This document shows positions 1 to 15,300 of a DNA stretch of 64,000 nucleotides, piece by piece (within the stretch, counting starts at the first letter, position 1; each line of letters starts with the position of its first letter). The stretch comes from Blastomussa wellsi (taxonomy: Eukaryota; Cnidaria; Anthozoa; Scleractinia; Plerogyridae), in assembly GCA_947652115.1 (NCBI GenBank), contig OX393561.1, positions 6,356,566-6,420,565 of the forward strand. Direction: 5' to 3'. A program made the translations under genes and the position numbers. A model generated the notes under the pieces. It saw nothing but the letters and a program-made list of their open reading frames with translations. It ran no database searches and was not told the DNA's origin.

Positions 1-312
1 TTTTAACTACAGCTCAATTGCTGTTGGTCTTTTGCTATCTTTTAACTGTTGTTTTACCAAACTACTCTACAGTAAATAAACTACTCAGTAAACTACTCTA
101 CATATATACATTTTTGCTCACCTCACCAGTGTAAAACAAGCAACCAGGACAACAAAGAACATTGTTGCAATTTAGAGCAGGAAAACAGTAGCTCAAAATA
201 AGAAAAATTCACATTCACATTGTTGAGACAAACCCAAATTTTCAGCAATCCAAGGAAGATGAGAGTTGTTCGCAAATTTATGGTCACTTCATTCTGTCTT
301 TTTTCTTCTCAG

Positions 313-3300
313 CTGACCTGCAACGGAAGCTCATCACATTTGATTGTTCTCCAGAAGTCATTGCTGCAATCGTAGCAACCCTATGCAAGGTGTGACATTT
401 CACATATTTGTCAATAACTAAAGATCATAACCTTGGTGATGTCCTGTACTTTATCCTATTCTGGTGAATTTATTTATTCTTTTTTTTTTCACATTGTAGC
501 TTTGTAAAGTGCAGCCAGAAGATGAAGTAAGTCTATCAGAGTTTAATTTTACTTTTTGATGTTTGCTCTGGTAGAGGGCTAATGCTTGAAATGTCAAATT
601 TTCAAAATTTGCGACAGCTGCAGTTTTGCAGTTGTCAAACTGTCATGTTTCATATTGTGAAAAAACAACTGAAGGTGGCTCATAAAAAGAGTAATTTTTA
701 AAAAAGAAGCACATTCCTTGAATTTGCAAACATTGAAGGGAACAAAATATCACTTTTCCAAAATGGCAAAACTAAATTGTTGCAAAACTCTTTTATAACC
801 TGTAGCAGTTGATTGTGTTTATTCTATTCTGTATTTTCATTTCTGCAGGGAAACAATTGTTATTGGTGTTCCGACTTGTTGAAGGCATCGGAGGAATTCC
901 TTTCTTGTGTAACATTAAAACAAGACTGCATCAACGAGGAACTTCTTACAAGACATTTGTTTACTGTGGGAGAAGTGGCACAGGTTTGTTGCACTATTTC
1001 ATTACAAGCATGAAATCTTTCTCTGACAGGGCTCAAGATAAGCTTTTTAAGTGACTTGCCCGCTGGCTTGAATTGTAGATTTGATTTTGCTTAGCCTACA
1101 GGAGTTCTTTTTTGTTGCTTCATCATGGAAAACACTTGAAAAGCATCATCATTGATTTCAGCATCTTGCATTTAATTCCGTTATACATACATTTAATTTC
1201 GTTATACATGTCAACAGTGTTCATGGTCATACATGTTATATGCTCATTCTGCTCTCAGACTAAGATGCATGAAATTTTCACAAGCCAAAATGGCTATTAA
1301 AGCACCCAGATCTACTATCCAACACAAACTTTTTATTAGACTGTGACTGTTAATCTTGAGCCCTGTCTGATCAAATTGTTTTCCCTTCTCTTGGTGTGTT
1401 CTTTTGCCTGCTAGCTGGTGCAGCCTTACAAGAATTTGCTAATTAAGCAAAATCCTTTGATCTTAGTTGAGACTTCTCATTTTAATTAAGTACTATTGTA
1501 TTGGGAGAGAGATGGATGGTGTTGTAAAAGTAACTTATTTATAACTGGATTATTTTTTTCCAGCTTGCACCAACAAAGACAACAGAGCGGCTGTTTATGT
1601 TTGTGGAATCCATGCTTATATGTCACGACAACAAACAAGGTTGGTCTGAGTTGTCTTGTCAAATTATTTTACAGAGACCTCTCTGTACCCAGAATTTGTT
1701 TGCTCAATATGAATTCGTTCAGGGTTTTCATTGTCGGACTTTGCCAGTTACTTACAGGGACGACAGTGAGATCAATCCCCACAAACTGTTTCTGTAAACT
1801 TGAAAGTCACAGAAATCCTACTTGATATAATGTGAAGATAGATCAAATTATAGCCTTATACTGGATTCCTCAGAAGCAGATATGTTGCACACCCTAAAAA
1901 ACAGACCATGTCTGCAACATCTAAACTTTGGAACAGCGATATTTCTAGAGAAATATGTCACAGAATCATTACAAGTGTTAAATACTTGTAATTACTGTGA
2001 GTAAGTAGAATATTGCTGAGAGGCTGATGCAGAAACAGTACCAATAAGCTCATAGTTATAACATTTGTGTCCCTGGTAGAAAATAAAAAATATTATAAAC
2101 AATTACAACTTTTTTAATTTAATGATCGATTGTTCTTCAATCTCATCCTTGCAATTACCATTCTCAGCTGCTCAGGTCAGCGAGTCGATCAGCACTAGCA
2201 AAATGGATCATACATAATGTGCAACGATGCTGCTCTTGATGCTGTAGCACAATGCAGACTTCTAGAAATATTGAAATCCATGCATCTTGCAAGGACATGA
2301 TTTGAATGACTTTCCCATAACCTTGGCAACAATAATGTTAAGACATGTTTAAATATGGAGAAGTCAGGAGATGACATAGTCAAGAATAAAGTTGAAATTG
2401 TCACTGACTTGCCACATACTCATCCCAGATGTCTACCAGTGCTTAGCGTGCACTTAAATTATAACCTTCCTTTCTGGTCACACACATACAGCATGTGCAA
2501 TGTTTTCAAGTTTTTCATACGTAGCAACATCAAGCAACTCAACTGATGAAAGCTTAAAAACGTCTTCCAAAAACCATCTAAAAGTGGATTACAAGTCAGT
2601 GACAACTTTATGGCATAACTCCATTTTAAGCAAATTTTTACTCTGAGAGAAATTCGTGAAATGGAAATTTTAATCAACTATAAATTATGATTTAGAATTC
2701 AAGAAATGCAATCATCTTCTTATACTGTTTCAAATCATTCTTTGTTTCTGTTTTCATTATTTTTTTCAATTTTCTCAGATCCTCTTCAGAGGTTAAATCT
2801 GTCACCACCTGTCAAAGCTCATGCACTTGTTACACTTGGTAAGTGAAAACTACCAAGTGAGGAGACAAAACAACTAAGAAGTACCAATACCTTCTCGCAT
2901 ACAGCTGGGAGCAATGCCAAGCCAAACAATACAGTCTGACATTATTATTAAATAAATTAAACTGCAACAACATGTAAAAATTGAGCATACAACTGCCAAG
3001 AAAATGTACAAGAAAATCCAAGACTACTATGCATTTTTTGAGGCTACTATGGTCAAATGTCGAACTTCACTTGAGCTGAACCTAATGCAAATGAGCAAAA
3101 CAATTATTGTAGCTTTCGCTCATTTTCATTAGGTTCGGCTTGCATGAAGTTTGACATTTAACTTAGCCTTAAATAGAATGCTTCTTTGGTTTCATTTTTT
3201 TGCATTGTAATGCAGAGAAAACCAAGCATTAAAAATATTTTTTAATGATTTTCAGGAAAACTGTGCCTTCAGAATGAAGACCTGGCCAAGCAATGCATTG

Positions 3301-6300
3301 CTGCTCTTGCAAGAGAATTAGAAACCTCAGATGACCCCGCTATCAGGAACAACGTGACCGTGGTCATGTGTGACCTGTGTGTGAGGTATGTGTAACTTTA
3401 ATGAAGGAAAGTAAAGAAAGAGCCCATTACTATCCAAAAAATTGGGGCAGGATTTGTTTACAACTCCAAAACATGAAACACTTAATTCGGAATCAAATTA
3501 TTTGAATCCATACCCACTATAACAGACACCCTCAAGACACAACTTGGTGTCCACGACAGAGAACATCCATAACAGAGGGAGCTACTTTATAATAAGTAAC
3601 TCGTATTTACAGAGGCTTCAACTCCTTAATAGCGAAGGTGTCCATAAGCTGGGAGTTGACTATACAGTAAAAACCTGCATAAAAGAACAAGTGTATTAAG
3701 AACCTCCAGGCTGAAATTTGGTAAAAGGAACACCATTTAGATAAGGACCAATTCCGCCTGATAAATTCAGCTGGTTCTTATATACAAGGAAATACTGGGT
3801 ACCAGTTAGATTAAAAATTATTGGGTCAGAAAACCATGCCATTTAACCCCCTTGTAATTCACGACCAGTCTCTTGATTTGAGAGGATGGAGTCAATTAAT
3901 AAAGCAGTGTCAGTTGTGCAATAGAGCGTTAATGTCGCAGTTCCTATCTTTCGACTTTTATGTATGTAATGCACACAATAAGCACACAGTATATGGCGTT
4001 AAGGGGGGAACACCACTTCGCGATCGGCGTGACAAGCGAACTTCTATTGCGTGACCGAAATCCAAACTTATCTCCCCAGCGGTAAAACCCACGCTGGATC
4101 GGACAAGTTGGCAGGGCCATAAGCTTACGCGACCTAAAAGCCTAACTCTAAACGGCACTACGAGCTGACCTCCGGTCGGCAACGTGCTAGAGTATAGACA
4201 ATATTGTGACTTTACAAGTCTTACTTATCTCCCCAGCACTACGAGCCGACTCCGCCGACACGTGCTGGATTGGAGAAGAAAAGGCATAAAGAGCGTAAAT
4301 AGCTTACAAAACAAAGCTTGGGGAAGTCGCTGAGAGACTAAACCGAAGCGCGAATAACGGTGGTGAACCCCAAATTTATTGAAATAATAACAAACATACC
4401 TCCAAAGGGAGGGAGGGTGGGAATTAACAATTATCGAGATGAACTAAAGTTGCAGTAACAATATTGCTAATGAATGATGCTAAAGTTCAAACTTCAAGCT
4501 TTTATACCCAGACAACTGTCTGAGTTTAAACCAATGGTAAAATGTGTACTATGTACAACAAGAACAGCATGCGGCATTAAGTGAGACATGAATAGAGGTA
4601 TTCTTTAAAAACAAGCCATACAGAATTCGTAATGTAAAAGTTCTAGACAGTATTGCAACATGTGTACTATAAGAGTCCTTTGTAGCCATTGTCTTTATGA
4701 GACAAGAAAGACCTAAAAGGTCTATTGCGTTACATTATACAAACAACCCACTGGGGGCCTTGAGCGTCACGCTCCATTAACTGCACTTTAAATGATTCTC
4801 TTTAAAGTTTTCTATAATTTTCAGACAGAATTAAAGAACATGTTAAGGCTTGAGGCTGATTTTTCACTAAGTACCCAGTATATAAGAACGGTATCAGCCT
4901 GAAACTGAAAAACATAGGTTCTTTATGCGGGTTTTTACTGTAGTTTACTGCACCTCGCTGCAGCTAATTAGCAGTAATGTAATTTAAAATTCCAAAACAG
5001 CAACTCTGGCTTCTTAGTTTCAGATTTATCTACCTTTTCCTATCCCTGTGTTCCAACATGTGAGCCAAACTATTGTGCAAAATAATGTTTCAATTGGAAA
5101 AACTTTGCAGAAAGAATCAGTCTTGTTTTATTTAGAGAGAGTTGAAAAGCAATTATGCTTGTTGAAGAGGGTCTCTTTTGAATCATGTCAGTGTGCCTAG
5201 ATTAATTTGTTCAGTAATGTAGCAGCTGAAAACTGCTTTTGTTTGGTATTGTAAGCACCTATAATTGTTTTTAAGTCTAAGTCATTGTTTCAATTGTACA
5301 CATGTGTAGTCTTTTGTTTTGGGCTAGGGTATCAAACCAATCGCGTTATAATTATGTTACAAGAGAGTTACATCACCCAATTTGTTGCCTTTGGGATAAA
5401 GGTCAACTAAAACAAACATCACACCTTTTTGGCACAGCTTGTTTTTACTGTTATTTCCATCAAGGTTGCATTAAAATAAAATAAATAACCTTTGTTTAAC
5501 GAGGGTAGCACGTAATAGTCTTTTGACTAACAAACCCGTGGCTCTCGAATTCCCGATCGAGATAGTAACTTTCAGAGGGTGGGATTTGCTAACAACCCTG
5601 AAATTTTATCACTACTTTCAGAGGGTTACTTCTTTCATGAGGTCATTACTGATTATTAAATTTTGAAAAGTTATCATAGTGATGATGTTAGTGTAAGTAA
5701 ACTACATCAGGGGTTTCACATCAGGGGTTTCAAAATGTTCTGGAGTAGGCATCAGCGACTGGTAGACTAGGCGGCTGTTATAAGTGAGCTTTTTAGTTGC
5801 AAGGTGATTGCTATGACCAGAGTAGCCAGCAGCATAATAGTCAGTACTCTGGAAGTCGCCGGTTTGTTTTGAAACCCCTGTTTTATATTGTGCTTTTAGT
5901 CTGAATTAACTTATTAGAAGTGCAATTTCTTTTTAGGTATACTAGTCTTGTTGATAGTTATGTTCCAAACATTGCTGCCTGCCTGAAGGACAGTGCATCT
6001 CTTGTGAGAAGACAGACACTGACTCTTTTGACACACCTGCTTCAGGTACACTGTGGCAATTAAATAAATGCTCCATTACATTAGCTGTTGACCCTTAACC
6101 CTAAAGCTGTTTTGAGAAAGATTGTCCTACAGCAATGTGTAACTGTTACAGGTATTCTGGGGTAAAAACAAAAAAAACTGTGTTTGATTGAAGTTAAAAG
6201 TGCCCCACTGTAAACCATGATGTTTGTATTCATACAATATCTTCCTTGTCCAAAAAGAAGGGTAAAGCCTTGTGCCAAGTGGCCCATACTTCCTTTAGTT

Positions 6301-9300
6301 AATGTTTCTACTCCCCCTGGATGTGATGTTATGTTAGTCTATCACAGGGTTACCCCAGCATTATTTTGGCAGTACCCATTTATACACCTTAAAGTAAAGT
6401 GTCTTGCCCAAGAACACAATGAGTGCCCTGGCCAGGGATAGAACCTGGACCGTCCGATCCAGAGTCCAGCATGCTAATCATTTGGCCAACATGCCTCCCT
6501 TGTTCAAATTAGTGCTTTTTTCTTCTCAGTTTTTTTTTTTTGCCTCGTTGGTGTTTAGATTGTCTTTGATTTGAAGGTTGTTTCATACATGATACATGAC
6601 CAAAGATGATTAAATAGATGTTGACTAAGCCCCTATAATTCCCGAGCACAGACCGGTATGACCATACAATCAATGAAATGAATTTTATTGTAGGAAGACT
6701 TTGTTAAATGGAAAGGCTCTCTGTTTTACCGTTTTATCACTACACTAGTTGATGAAGACGTGGAGATAAGGAAATTTGGTTTGTTTTCTTAATTTGTTTA
6801 TTTTGTCAGGTTATTTCATTTACTTTGTTTAGTAGCCTGCTTGACCTTGCCACTGATCAAAGTGTTTCTGTTTTTTGTTTTAGCTGATTTTTGCCTGGTA
6901 CATCTTCTGTTGACCCGTCATCCAGGCATGCTCTACCAGCACTTTGTAGAGTGTGTGTTCCACTTCAACTGCTTTGAAAAACACAGAGGTATAGTCATTA
7001 TCAACTAAGCTCATACAGGGTCTTTAAATGCAATGATGTTTATGCTGCATCGATTGTGTTTTACATTTATGTGGTTATTCAGTTACCAATACCATGCAGC
7101 ACAATATCTTCTGCAGGATATTTTGCAAATTTTTGTGTTTTGCAAGACCAAATGTTTGTGGTACAAGATGACTGGCGTTATTTTTTGCTGGGTGCTAAGT
7201 TTTGTGATTTTCTGTTCAAGTAGCATAAATTAACACGTATTTTCAACTTTCATTACTTGATGAATGTTACAAACTTGCATGTTCAATATCAACACAGTAC
7301 TTTTGTTTGCAATAAAAACTTTTTATCTAAGCTTGTGGTGTTGTTGTTTACCTACAATACTGCATAACTAACAGTCTACGTTAAAAAGTGAACAGAGTTC
7401 TTTTCAGTTTTGTAGCGTTTTATTCTGCAGGATTTTATCAGGGGCAATCCGTAAAATTCGTAAAAAAAATATAATATGCAAATTTTCATGCTGCGCATTA
7501 TTAATGGTTATTTAGTGTGAAATCAGTTCATCTGTCTTCCATCTTGGTCATTTACCCAGAAAATAAATAATATCAATCAACCAACCGGTTGTTTGGTTGG
7601 TTGGTCATCTTGCATTGTTGACAAGTATTACAAAATTAATAACTACTTTGGTCTGTTGATGTTGTTTATGCCTTTAGTGTTCAACAAGTTTCCACAGACA
7701 GACAGAGAGAGGAAACTGTTTTCCCTGAAGGGAGACCAGAATTCTAGGTAAACAGGGTTTGTACAGGTCATGGAAAACCTGGAAAGTCATGGAATTTTAG
7801 AATTTCATTTTCCAGGCCTGGAAAGTGAGAGTCATGGAAAATTATGTTTATTGAAAAAGTACAAACTCAATTAGGTTTTTTCGTGATGAAAAGTAAAAAC
7901 GTACCCAAAATGAAAGACAATTTCCTAGAAACTGCTCAAATTTAGGTCATGGAAAACTTGGACAAGTCATGGAAAAGGTCATGGAAAGTCATGGAATTTC
8001 AAAAGCCCAAAAGAGTATGAACCCTGGTAAACAGTCTTTAATCCATAAAAGCTACATTCAATATCTTCAATATTAGTTTTGTTTTCATTTGCAGTTTTGT
8101 TTTCATTAGTAGGTTTTAACCATTTTTAATAGTTAGTAGATTATATTGTTAAGTGTCCCCAATTATTAGAGGGGTGTCTCCCCTCAGCTAACTATTTTGC
8201 GACATGTTAATAACGTTTTTGATTGATTGGTTGATTGAGTAGCATCCACTCGTTGAATTACATTTTACTGGTTAGTAAGACCAAATCAATTGTTGTAGTC
8301 AGTATTGAATTCAATTCAATTCTTTATTTACACTATAAACAGAAATGAAACATAATTTTTACGTTAGAAGGGAAAAATATTTATAGATAAGAAGATGTTG
8401 GGAATAAATTACGTGTGAACGGTGGCCAAAGTAGCAAAGGCTTTCATGTTGGCCACCACCATGGTTAAGTAAAACGGCAGCATAATCTTTAGACTTTCTA
8501 GTGAATAAGTGGAACTCTTCCTTGTTACAAGAAATAGATTTTTACAACTTGTGGAAGTTAAAAGGTTTACTTTCAAGTTAATCATCTTCTCAGTGATGAT
8601 AAACAAGGTGTTTCATAAATTCAGTAGCACAGCGTAAACTACCTGTCCTCCATCCCTCACACACACATACACATCCATACATTTCTTATTATGACTATAT
8701 ACTACTCACATATCAGTCAGCTATGACTGCAATCACATTCTGTCTACTGGGCAAATGGCTAGACTTTATTTTAGTGGAATAATCAGGGCAAAATCCCTTG
8801 CTCTAAACTTCTGACACTTACTGTGGAGTTTTTTTTTATTGTATTCCGGCAGCAAGAGGTTCACAATTTATCAGTTCATGTTGACCCACATGAGTGATGA
8901 AGACAGGTTCCATCTGACAGGAAAACTCTGTCAAGAGGTTTGAATGATTTTTGTTACATAAAACATGTTACCGGTAATTTTTTTGGATAAAATGTCTTCT
9001 ATCTAGAATCATACTCCACATCCCCTCATGCTTTATTGCCTGGGGCTATAGTTTGCTTGTTGTAGTTTACTTTTCATTGTGATTTATATAATTAGTTCGT
9101 AGACAACTTATCCAGTCTATCCCATCAGGCAAGTGGGATGTGCAGGAATAGTTACTTGACTGTCAGTAAAATCTACTTGTCAGTGCTCGACACTAACTTC
9201 TCAGCTTCATAGCCTCGTGGCTAGTGACGACTTGGATGTTACAGCCAAAAACAATTTTTACTAGCCCATCGTTGGTGTTGGCTAGGTCCGATAACAATTG

Positions 9301-12300
9301 ATCCCTAGCAAGACTTGCAAGCACAAAGCAAGTGACTTTCTTTGAACACATAATGTTGGCAATTGCATTGTTCTGAAATCAGTTTCAATAATAAAAGAAT
9401 TTTTGTAGAACATAGTCTGGTAGCATGAGATGTCCATGATGAAATTATGATCTTCAGTTTCCGAGCAAAGTGTTAGTTTTTGTCTTGCTTGAGGAAGACA
9501 GAAACTGCTTCGACCAATTTCACTTTGTTTACTAGTTAGCCAAAGTGGCTACTGGAAATCGAAAACCTTCTAACCAAAACTAAATTTCTACTAGTCTGTG
9601 GCTAGTTGGCTACCGTTAGTGTCGAGCCCTGCTTGTCCTGGATGACTGGATGGCACATTTTTAAAGCCCTAATTTATTCATAAAACTTATCCAGGCTGTC
9701 CTGTTTTTTTTTTTTGGTTGTAGGTGCTCGGGGGGTTTACTGATGGTGATATTATCCTGGATCTAGACTCTGCTTCTGTCCTCAAGGATGCTTTGCTTAT
9801 TTTGAGTAGCAAGGTACCCACCTATTACTAGCTAACTTCCTTTTACAATAGGAGGCAAGCAAAGTAAATTTTATACTTGCTAATTAAAAGTAGAGAACCT
9901 GCCATATTCTCTTAGTTGAGTTACCTTTCATCTTTTTCTATCTCATAATACCTTAACAGTGCTTTTAATAAGCCCCGACGGCCGATGTAAAGCGTCTGCT
10001 ACTTCGCTATACTTTGCTTAGAAACATCGCTTACTTTTTTCCTTTATTTGAAAAAATTAAGGAAAGATTAAAACAACCGACTGCCTACTTCAGAGCAACC
10101 GACTGCCTACTTCAAAATTTATTGAAAACCCCTGCCTTAAAGAGAGCTCCCTTCACCTACGATAGTGCAGAACAACTGCAGGGGTTTCAAAACAAGCTGG
10201 TGACCAGTAGAGCTCCACTGTTGACTTGATTATGTCACTGGTTACTCTGAGCCCACTAGGATGAGAAGCCTTGTAATCTCAAGTGTCAGACATCTTCTCA
10301 TCCTAATCTCCTGAGGCGCGGGCGAGAAGTGGCCCCTAACTTGCCACAGTCGCTTACTCCTCAAGTTCTTTTAAAGGAGCTACGTCATGGTTTGTGCAAA
10401 CTCGTAATTTGTTATCTGTCTCAATCTTCTCCGTCCTCAACCATTCTTATTCATTTTTGGTCCAGTATCGCCTCCTTGGTATTTTTCTCCCTTAGAAAAG
10501 TACTATTTTGAGGTTTCCTACATTTTAAGGGTAATTTGGTTAGTCACAAAAATTGACTCAAAATAATAATGAATGATGCAGCTCCTTTAAATACCTTTGC
10601 TGAGAATAAAAACTGCGGCAGCAGTGTTTAACTTAGTGGTGCAAGTCTAAGGAAAAACCTTTTGGAACAACTGTTATCAAGAGGTGCAACAGCCTGAATT
10701 TCAAACATTTTCCTCTGATTGCATGCTCCTAATAGAAAGACATCAGAAAAATACATCTGAAGTTCAGGCTAGAGATTTAAGATAGAATGCTTGAGAAAAT
10801 CTGGATTCTAATGTATAGTACATTTCACACCTGAACCCTTTGCTTTTTATTTCACTAGAATATAAAACTTTCCTCGATGAGAGCCAAGGCAGCTGAGGAT
10901 CTTGCTGACGAGGGAGACATGGCTGGAGCTGCTATTGTACAAGCCAGAAACAAGTTTCTTACTCAGGTGATTACCTTCATTGCTCTCAAACAATCGAGCA
11001 GTCTGGGTTCGAGGCCTGGCCGGGGACATTGTGTTGTGTTCTTGGGCAAGACACTTTAATCTCACAGTGCCTCTCTCCACCCAGGTGTATAAATGGGTAC
11101 CGGCGAATTTACTGCTGGGGAGTAACCCTGCAATGGACTAGCATCCCATCAAGGGGGGTGTAGAAATACTCCTAGTCTCTTCATGCTACGGAAACCGGAG
11201 ATAATAAGCGCCGGCCTGATGAACCACTTATAATTAGGCTTGAATGCAGACTTTACCCTACCTACCTCTCAAACAATATTACTAGGCATGTGGGAGGTGC
11301 TGTAGTCTAATGTCTCTGGATTGATCAATGCAGGTTTGAGTCCTGGACACCTGACGTCCACAAGAGGAAGTGTTTGTTTATGGAAGATTCATTATATTGA
11401 GTCTTTATGAGGCTTGGACCATCACAAATATCTGTCCATCTACAAAAGATTTCTAAAATATCAACAATAATCTTATGCTGTTGTTTGTTTTGTCGTACAG
11501 GTTCTAAAAAAGAACATGATTGAGAACATTATACCAATTATTATTGAGCTAAAGCACATGGTGAGTTGATAGTGAAGTCGGGTTGGAGATGGGGGATGGG
11601 AGGTGGGGTTGGAGAGTGGGGATGGGAGGTGGGGTTGGAGAGGGGGGATGGGAGGGGGTAGAAGAGGAAGGGAATGGGAGGTGGGGGAGGAAAAGGGAAT
11701 GGAAGGGGGAGACCCCTTCATCCACACCTGCTCCTTTCCACAAACTAAGTTTAAATCAAGAAAAAAGACTGAAACACAAGTGGGAGTTTGTGAGAATGAG
11801 AAATGTTGTAACAACACAGGACACAGTATTATTCACACTATTCACAACTATTCTATTCTGTGTGTGTAAGTCCATAAACATAAACACTGCAAGGAAACGT
11901 GTAGCCACTACCTCTCTGGAACCTCTATTTTCATTGGTCTGCTGTCAGCACTACCTTTGTTGTTTTCTAGGGGCATTGTTGTGACGTGTTATCTATTGTT
12001 TTCAGAACCAATGACATCTCTTATTCTGAGAATGCCCGAAATAGAAAAAGCATGTACAGGCCCCTGGCATTAAAGAGTAGGGTTATATGATAGTTTGAAT
12101 TTTTGGAAAATTTAAAGGATTTCTATGGAAAATGTTGGTGGAGAGCAAGGTCTTGCTCTCCAACAATGTTTTCCATACAAATCTTTACAATTTTTCAAAA
12201 ATTCAAACTGTCATAATATCTCATTCTTTAACTCAAACTTGGCCATTTTGTTATTTTTGACATGGTCTTTCCATTTCTTGCATTCGCTAAGCTAGAGCCC

Positions 12301-15300
12301 ATAATTTTATGAGAAGTCGGTCGCATAATGGCCTAGTTGCAAAGGGCCTATTATGGCTTTTAGAGAGAATGCAATATTCTATTAACTATAGAAAAAACTG
12401 AATGAAAGAGTGAATTAATGTATTCTTGTACATTTTGTATCAACACATGAGTACTCTGTTTCATGACAGCTCGAAAAACAACATTCTCCATTGCTCAAAG
12501 AGCTGATGTCCTGTTTAAAAGAAGTGATGAAGGACTACAGATCAGAAGTTCAAGATGTGCTGTCAGCAGACAGGCAGCTGGCCAATGAAATTGAGTTTGA
12601 TCTCAAAAGGTTTGAGGAACAGCAGAAAGAACTTGAGGAGCAAAGGAGGAAACAAAACACTCCAAACAATGCTCCACAGGTTTGGACATTTTGTATCCTT
12701 GTGATGAACAGTAAGGGGTATGCAGTTACTAACTATATTACCATACATGGGCAGCAGGACTCAAACATTTCTATTTGCGGAGGCTCCGCCCTGAGGTATA
12801 AACTTTTACCCTTTTATATCCCATTTTTGACAGAAAAGGTACCCCTTTCATAGTGGTGCAACTATACACTGATGCATTTGTGAATTGCAATATTTTTTGT
12901 CATGATATGAATATTGATGTTACGACAAGATTTTGTGATATTATGATGCGATTCTTTATATGTGAATCTTGAAACATAACTCTGTTACCATAACCTGCTC
13001 TTAGGTCACCACCAGGCAGCCTGCTTCAGCAGGAAACACTCCAGCTCAGGTGGCGGAGTTTGTAACCCCACAGCTACGAAATGCCACACCTTCTCCAAAG
13101 AGTGGTAAGACTAGCTCTAACCAGACATTACTGGTAGTTATCATTTTTTCAACTGGATTCAGAGCTACAACCAGTTGCAAAAATGTTGAGACAGTTAGTG
13201 CCAAAAAAGGCTTTTCTTACTTCTATGGTTCGCAAATTGCCAGTTTTTCAGAGAAGAACATTTTGCACCCCTTTCCCCGTTTCAATGTTGGCCATCTAAG
13301 TTTTGTACGTCATATTGAATAGCTAGCAACATTGGGAAGGGGAGGAGGGGAGAGAGATTACGCGCAATAGCGCGGTGAAGAGTCTTCTCTCGTTAAGGAA
13401 GGATGTCTCAACTACTTATGCAACTGGTTGTCTTTCCAGTGTATTGAATGAAACATAGTCCAGCGGCAATGGAGATGATTTAGAACGAGCTAAATACTGA
13501 AATGTATTGAAAAAAGAAAGGATCCGTTCGTTTCAAGAGAAAAGAAAAGGTAGAGCGCGCAGATTTGGATGGAATCTTGCTAATACTTAAGTTACGTTTT
13601 GTGACGTAAAGAAATTCATCAATCGAATTTCTTGTTCAATAAAGGCAAATGACATGGTTTTTAAGGAGAAAATCAAACCAGAACTAAAAGCTTATGTAAG
13701 ATTCCTTCGAGAACAGGGTGATGTACATGTTAAAGAAATAGTACACCGTTGTGGAATATCCAGGGCATCGGTTTATCGCTGTTTAAAATTTGCAAATCAA
13801 GCACAAAAGGAAAGTAACAGGCATGGCAGGCCGCAATTAATCGATGTGCGCCAGGAAAGCAAAATCCACAGAACAATCGGAAGACTTCGTGAACAAGAGG
13901 GAAACTTCTCATGCCACAGAATAAGGGCAGAGGCGGGTTTACACAATGCTTCACTGTGGACTATCAATCGAACTTTGAAACGAATGGGATATGCCTTCTT
14001 GGAAGCAAGAAAAAAAGGAATATTACTGGAGAGAGATTTCAGAGAGCGTTTAAGGTTTGCACGTAAAGTGAAAAGAACTTATTGCAACGACTTCTTCATG
14101 AATGATATCTGCTTTTATCTAGACGGGGTAAGCTTTTATCATAAATACAATCCACTCGACGACGCTAGAGCCCCTAAAGGTAAAATCTGGAGGAAACGAA
14201 AGGAGGGACTGTCTGTGACTGCAAAGGGAACGCACGTAGGCTCGGGCGGAAGAGTTGTTAAAATGATTGTAGCCATTTCATATGGAAAAGGCGTTATATA
14301 CTGTGAACAATATGAAAAACTAGATGGTAATTATTATGCAGATTTTATACGCAGAAATTTCCGAAATATGTTTCAAAAGAGCGGGAAATGTTCAAAGCTA
14401 TTCGTCCAAGACAATTGCCCCATACTGAATTGTGCTAAGGCGCGAAAGGCTCTTAAGGAGGTTGGGGGAGAATTATTTCCTATTCCGAAAAAAAGTGGAG
14501 ATCTTAATCCTATCGAGAATGTTTTTAATGCCGCGAAAGAAGAGCTCCGAACACAAGCTGTGAGGTTGAATTTAACTTATGAGAGTTTTGAGGCCTTTGC
14601 AAGAAGAGTGAAAAGTACATTGTATTCAATGCGAAGGGAAATAATTGACAATACCATCGCTTCAATGTTTAAGCGCTTGGATTTAATCACAAAAAATAGG
14701 GGCAGGCGTACAAAATACTAAGAAAAATAAATCGAAAAGGAAAAAATGGAGCTTTATAAATAATGCAAAAGTGATCTTTTATTTACAATGCGACAAAATA
14801 TCTCATGTAATGACAGGATATTGCGTGACATATGTTATTATTGCGTGACTAATTTAAAGAACTTGAACGTATGAGATATTCCTGCATTGAGTCATTTCAA
14901 AAATAAAGATTTAGTGCATTCCAAAAAATAGCCGTGGTCCAAAAATGTCTTAGCCATCATAACTTGGATTTCCCAACGGTCTACCATAAAAACACGGTCT
15001 ACCCTCACCACGGTACGAAATAGGATATTCTTTTTTGTAATTACATTCCGATGGTAGACCGTGGTAGACGGTGGTAGACCGCCGCGGTGGATGATTGCGT
15101 TTCTATTCACCTATACACTGTTTCTCCTGGCCTTACTAAAGGACTCGTGTTAGCTAAGCACTAACGAGGCAAAGCACCTTGCACACTTCGGGATTTCCTT
15201 TTGATCGTTTTGTTCAATTTGTACATTAAATTGAAAGATTTTCCACCTTACTTGCATCATTTCTGTTTCACGCTGATCGATAACTCCATTTTTAATGTAA

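Noticed and set aside
11583..11984. Gly/Trp/Arg-rich open frame on the + strand and Pro/Ser-rich frames opposite
   Set aside because: They follow the purine-rich repeat in an intron; amino-acid content mirrors the repeat unit and there is no splice or domain support.
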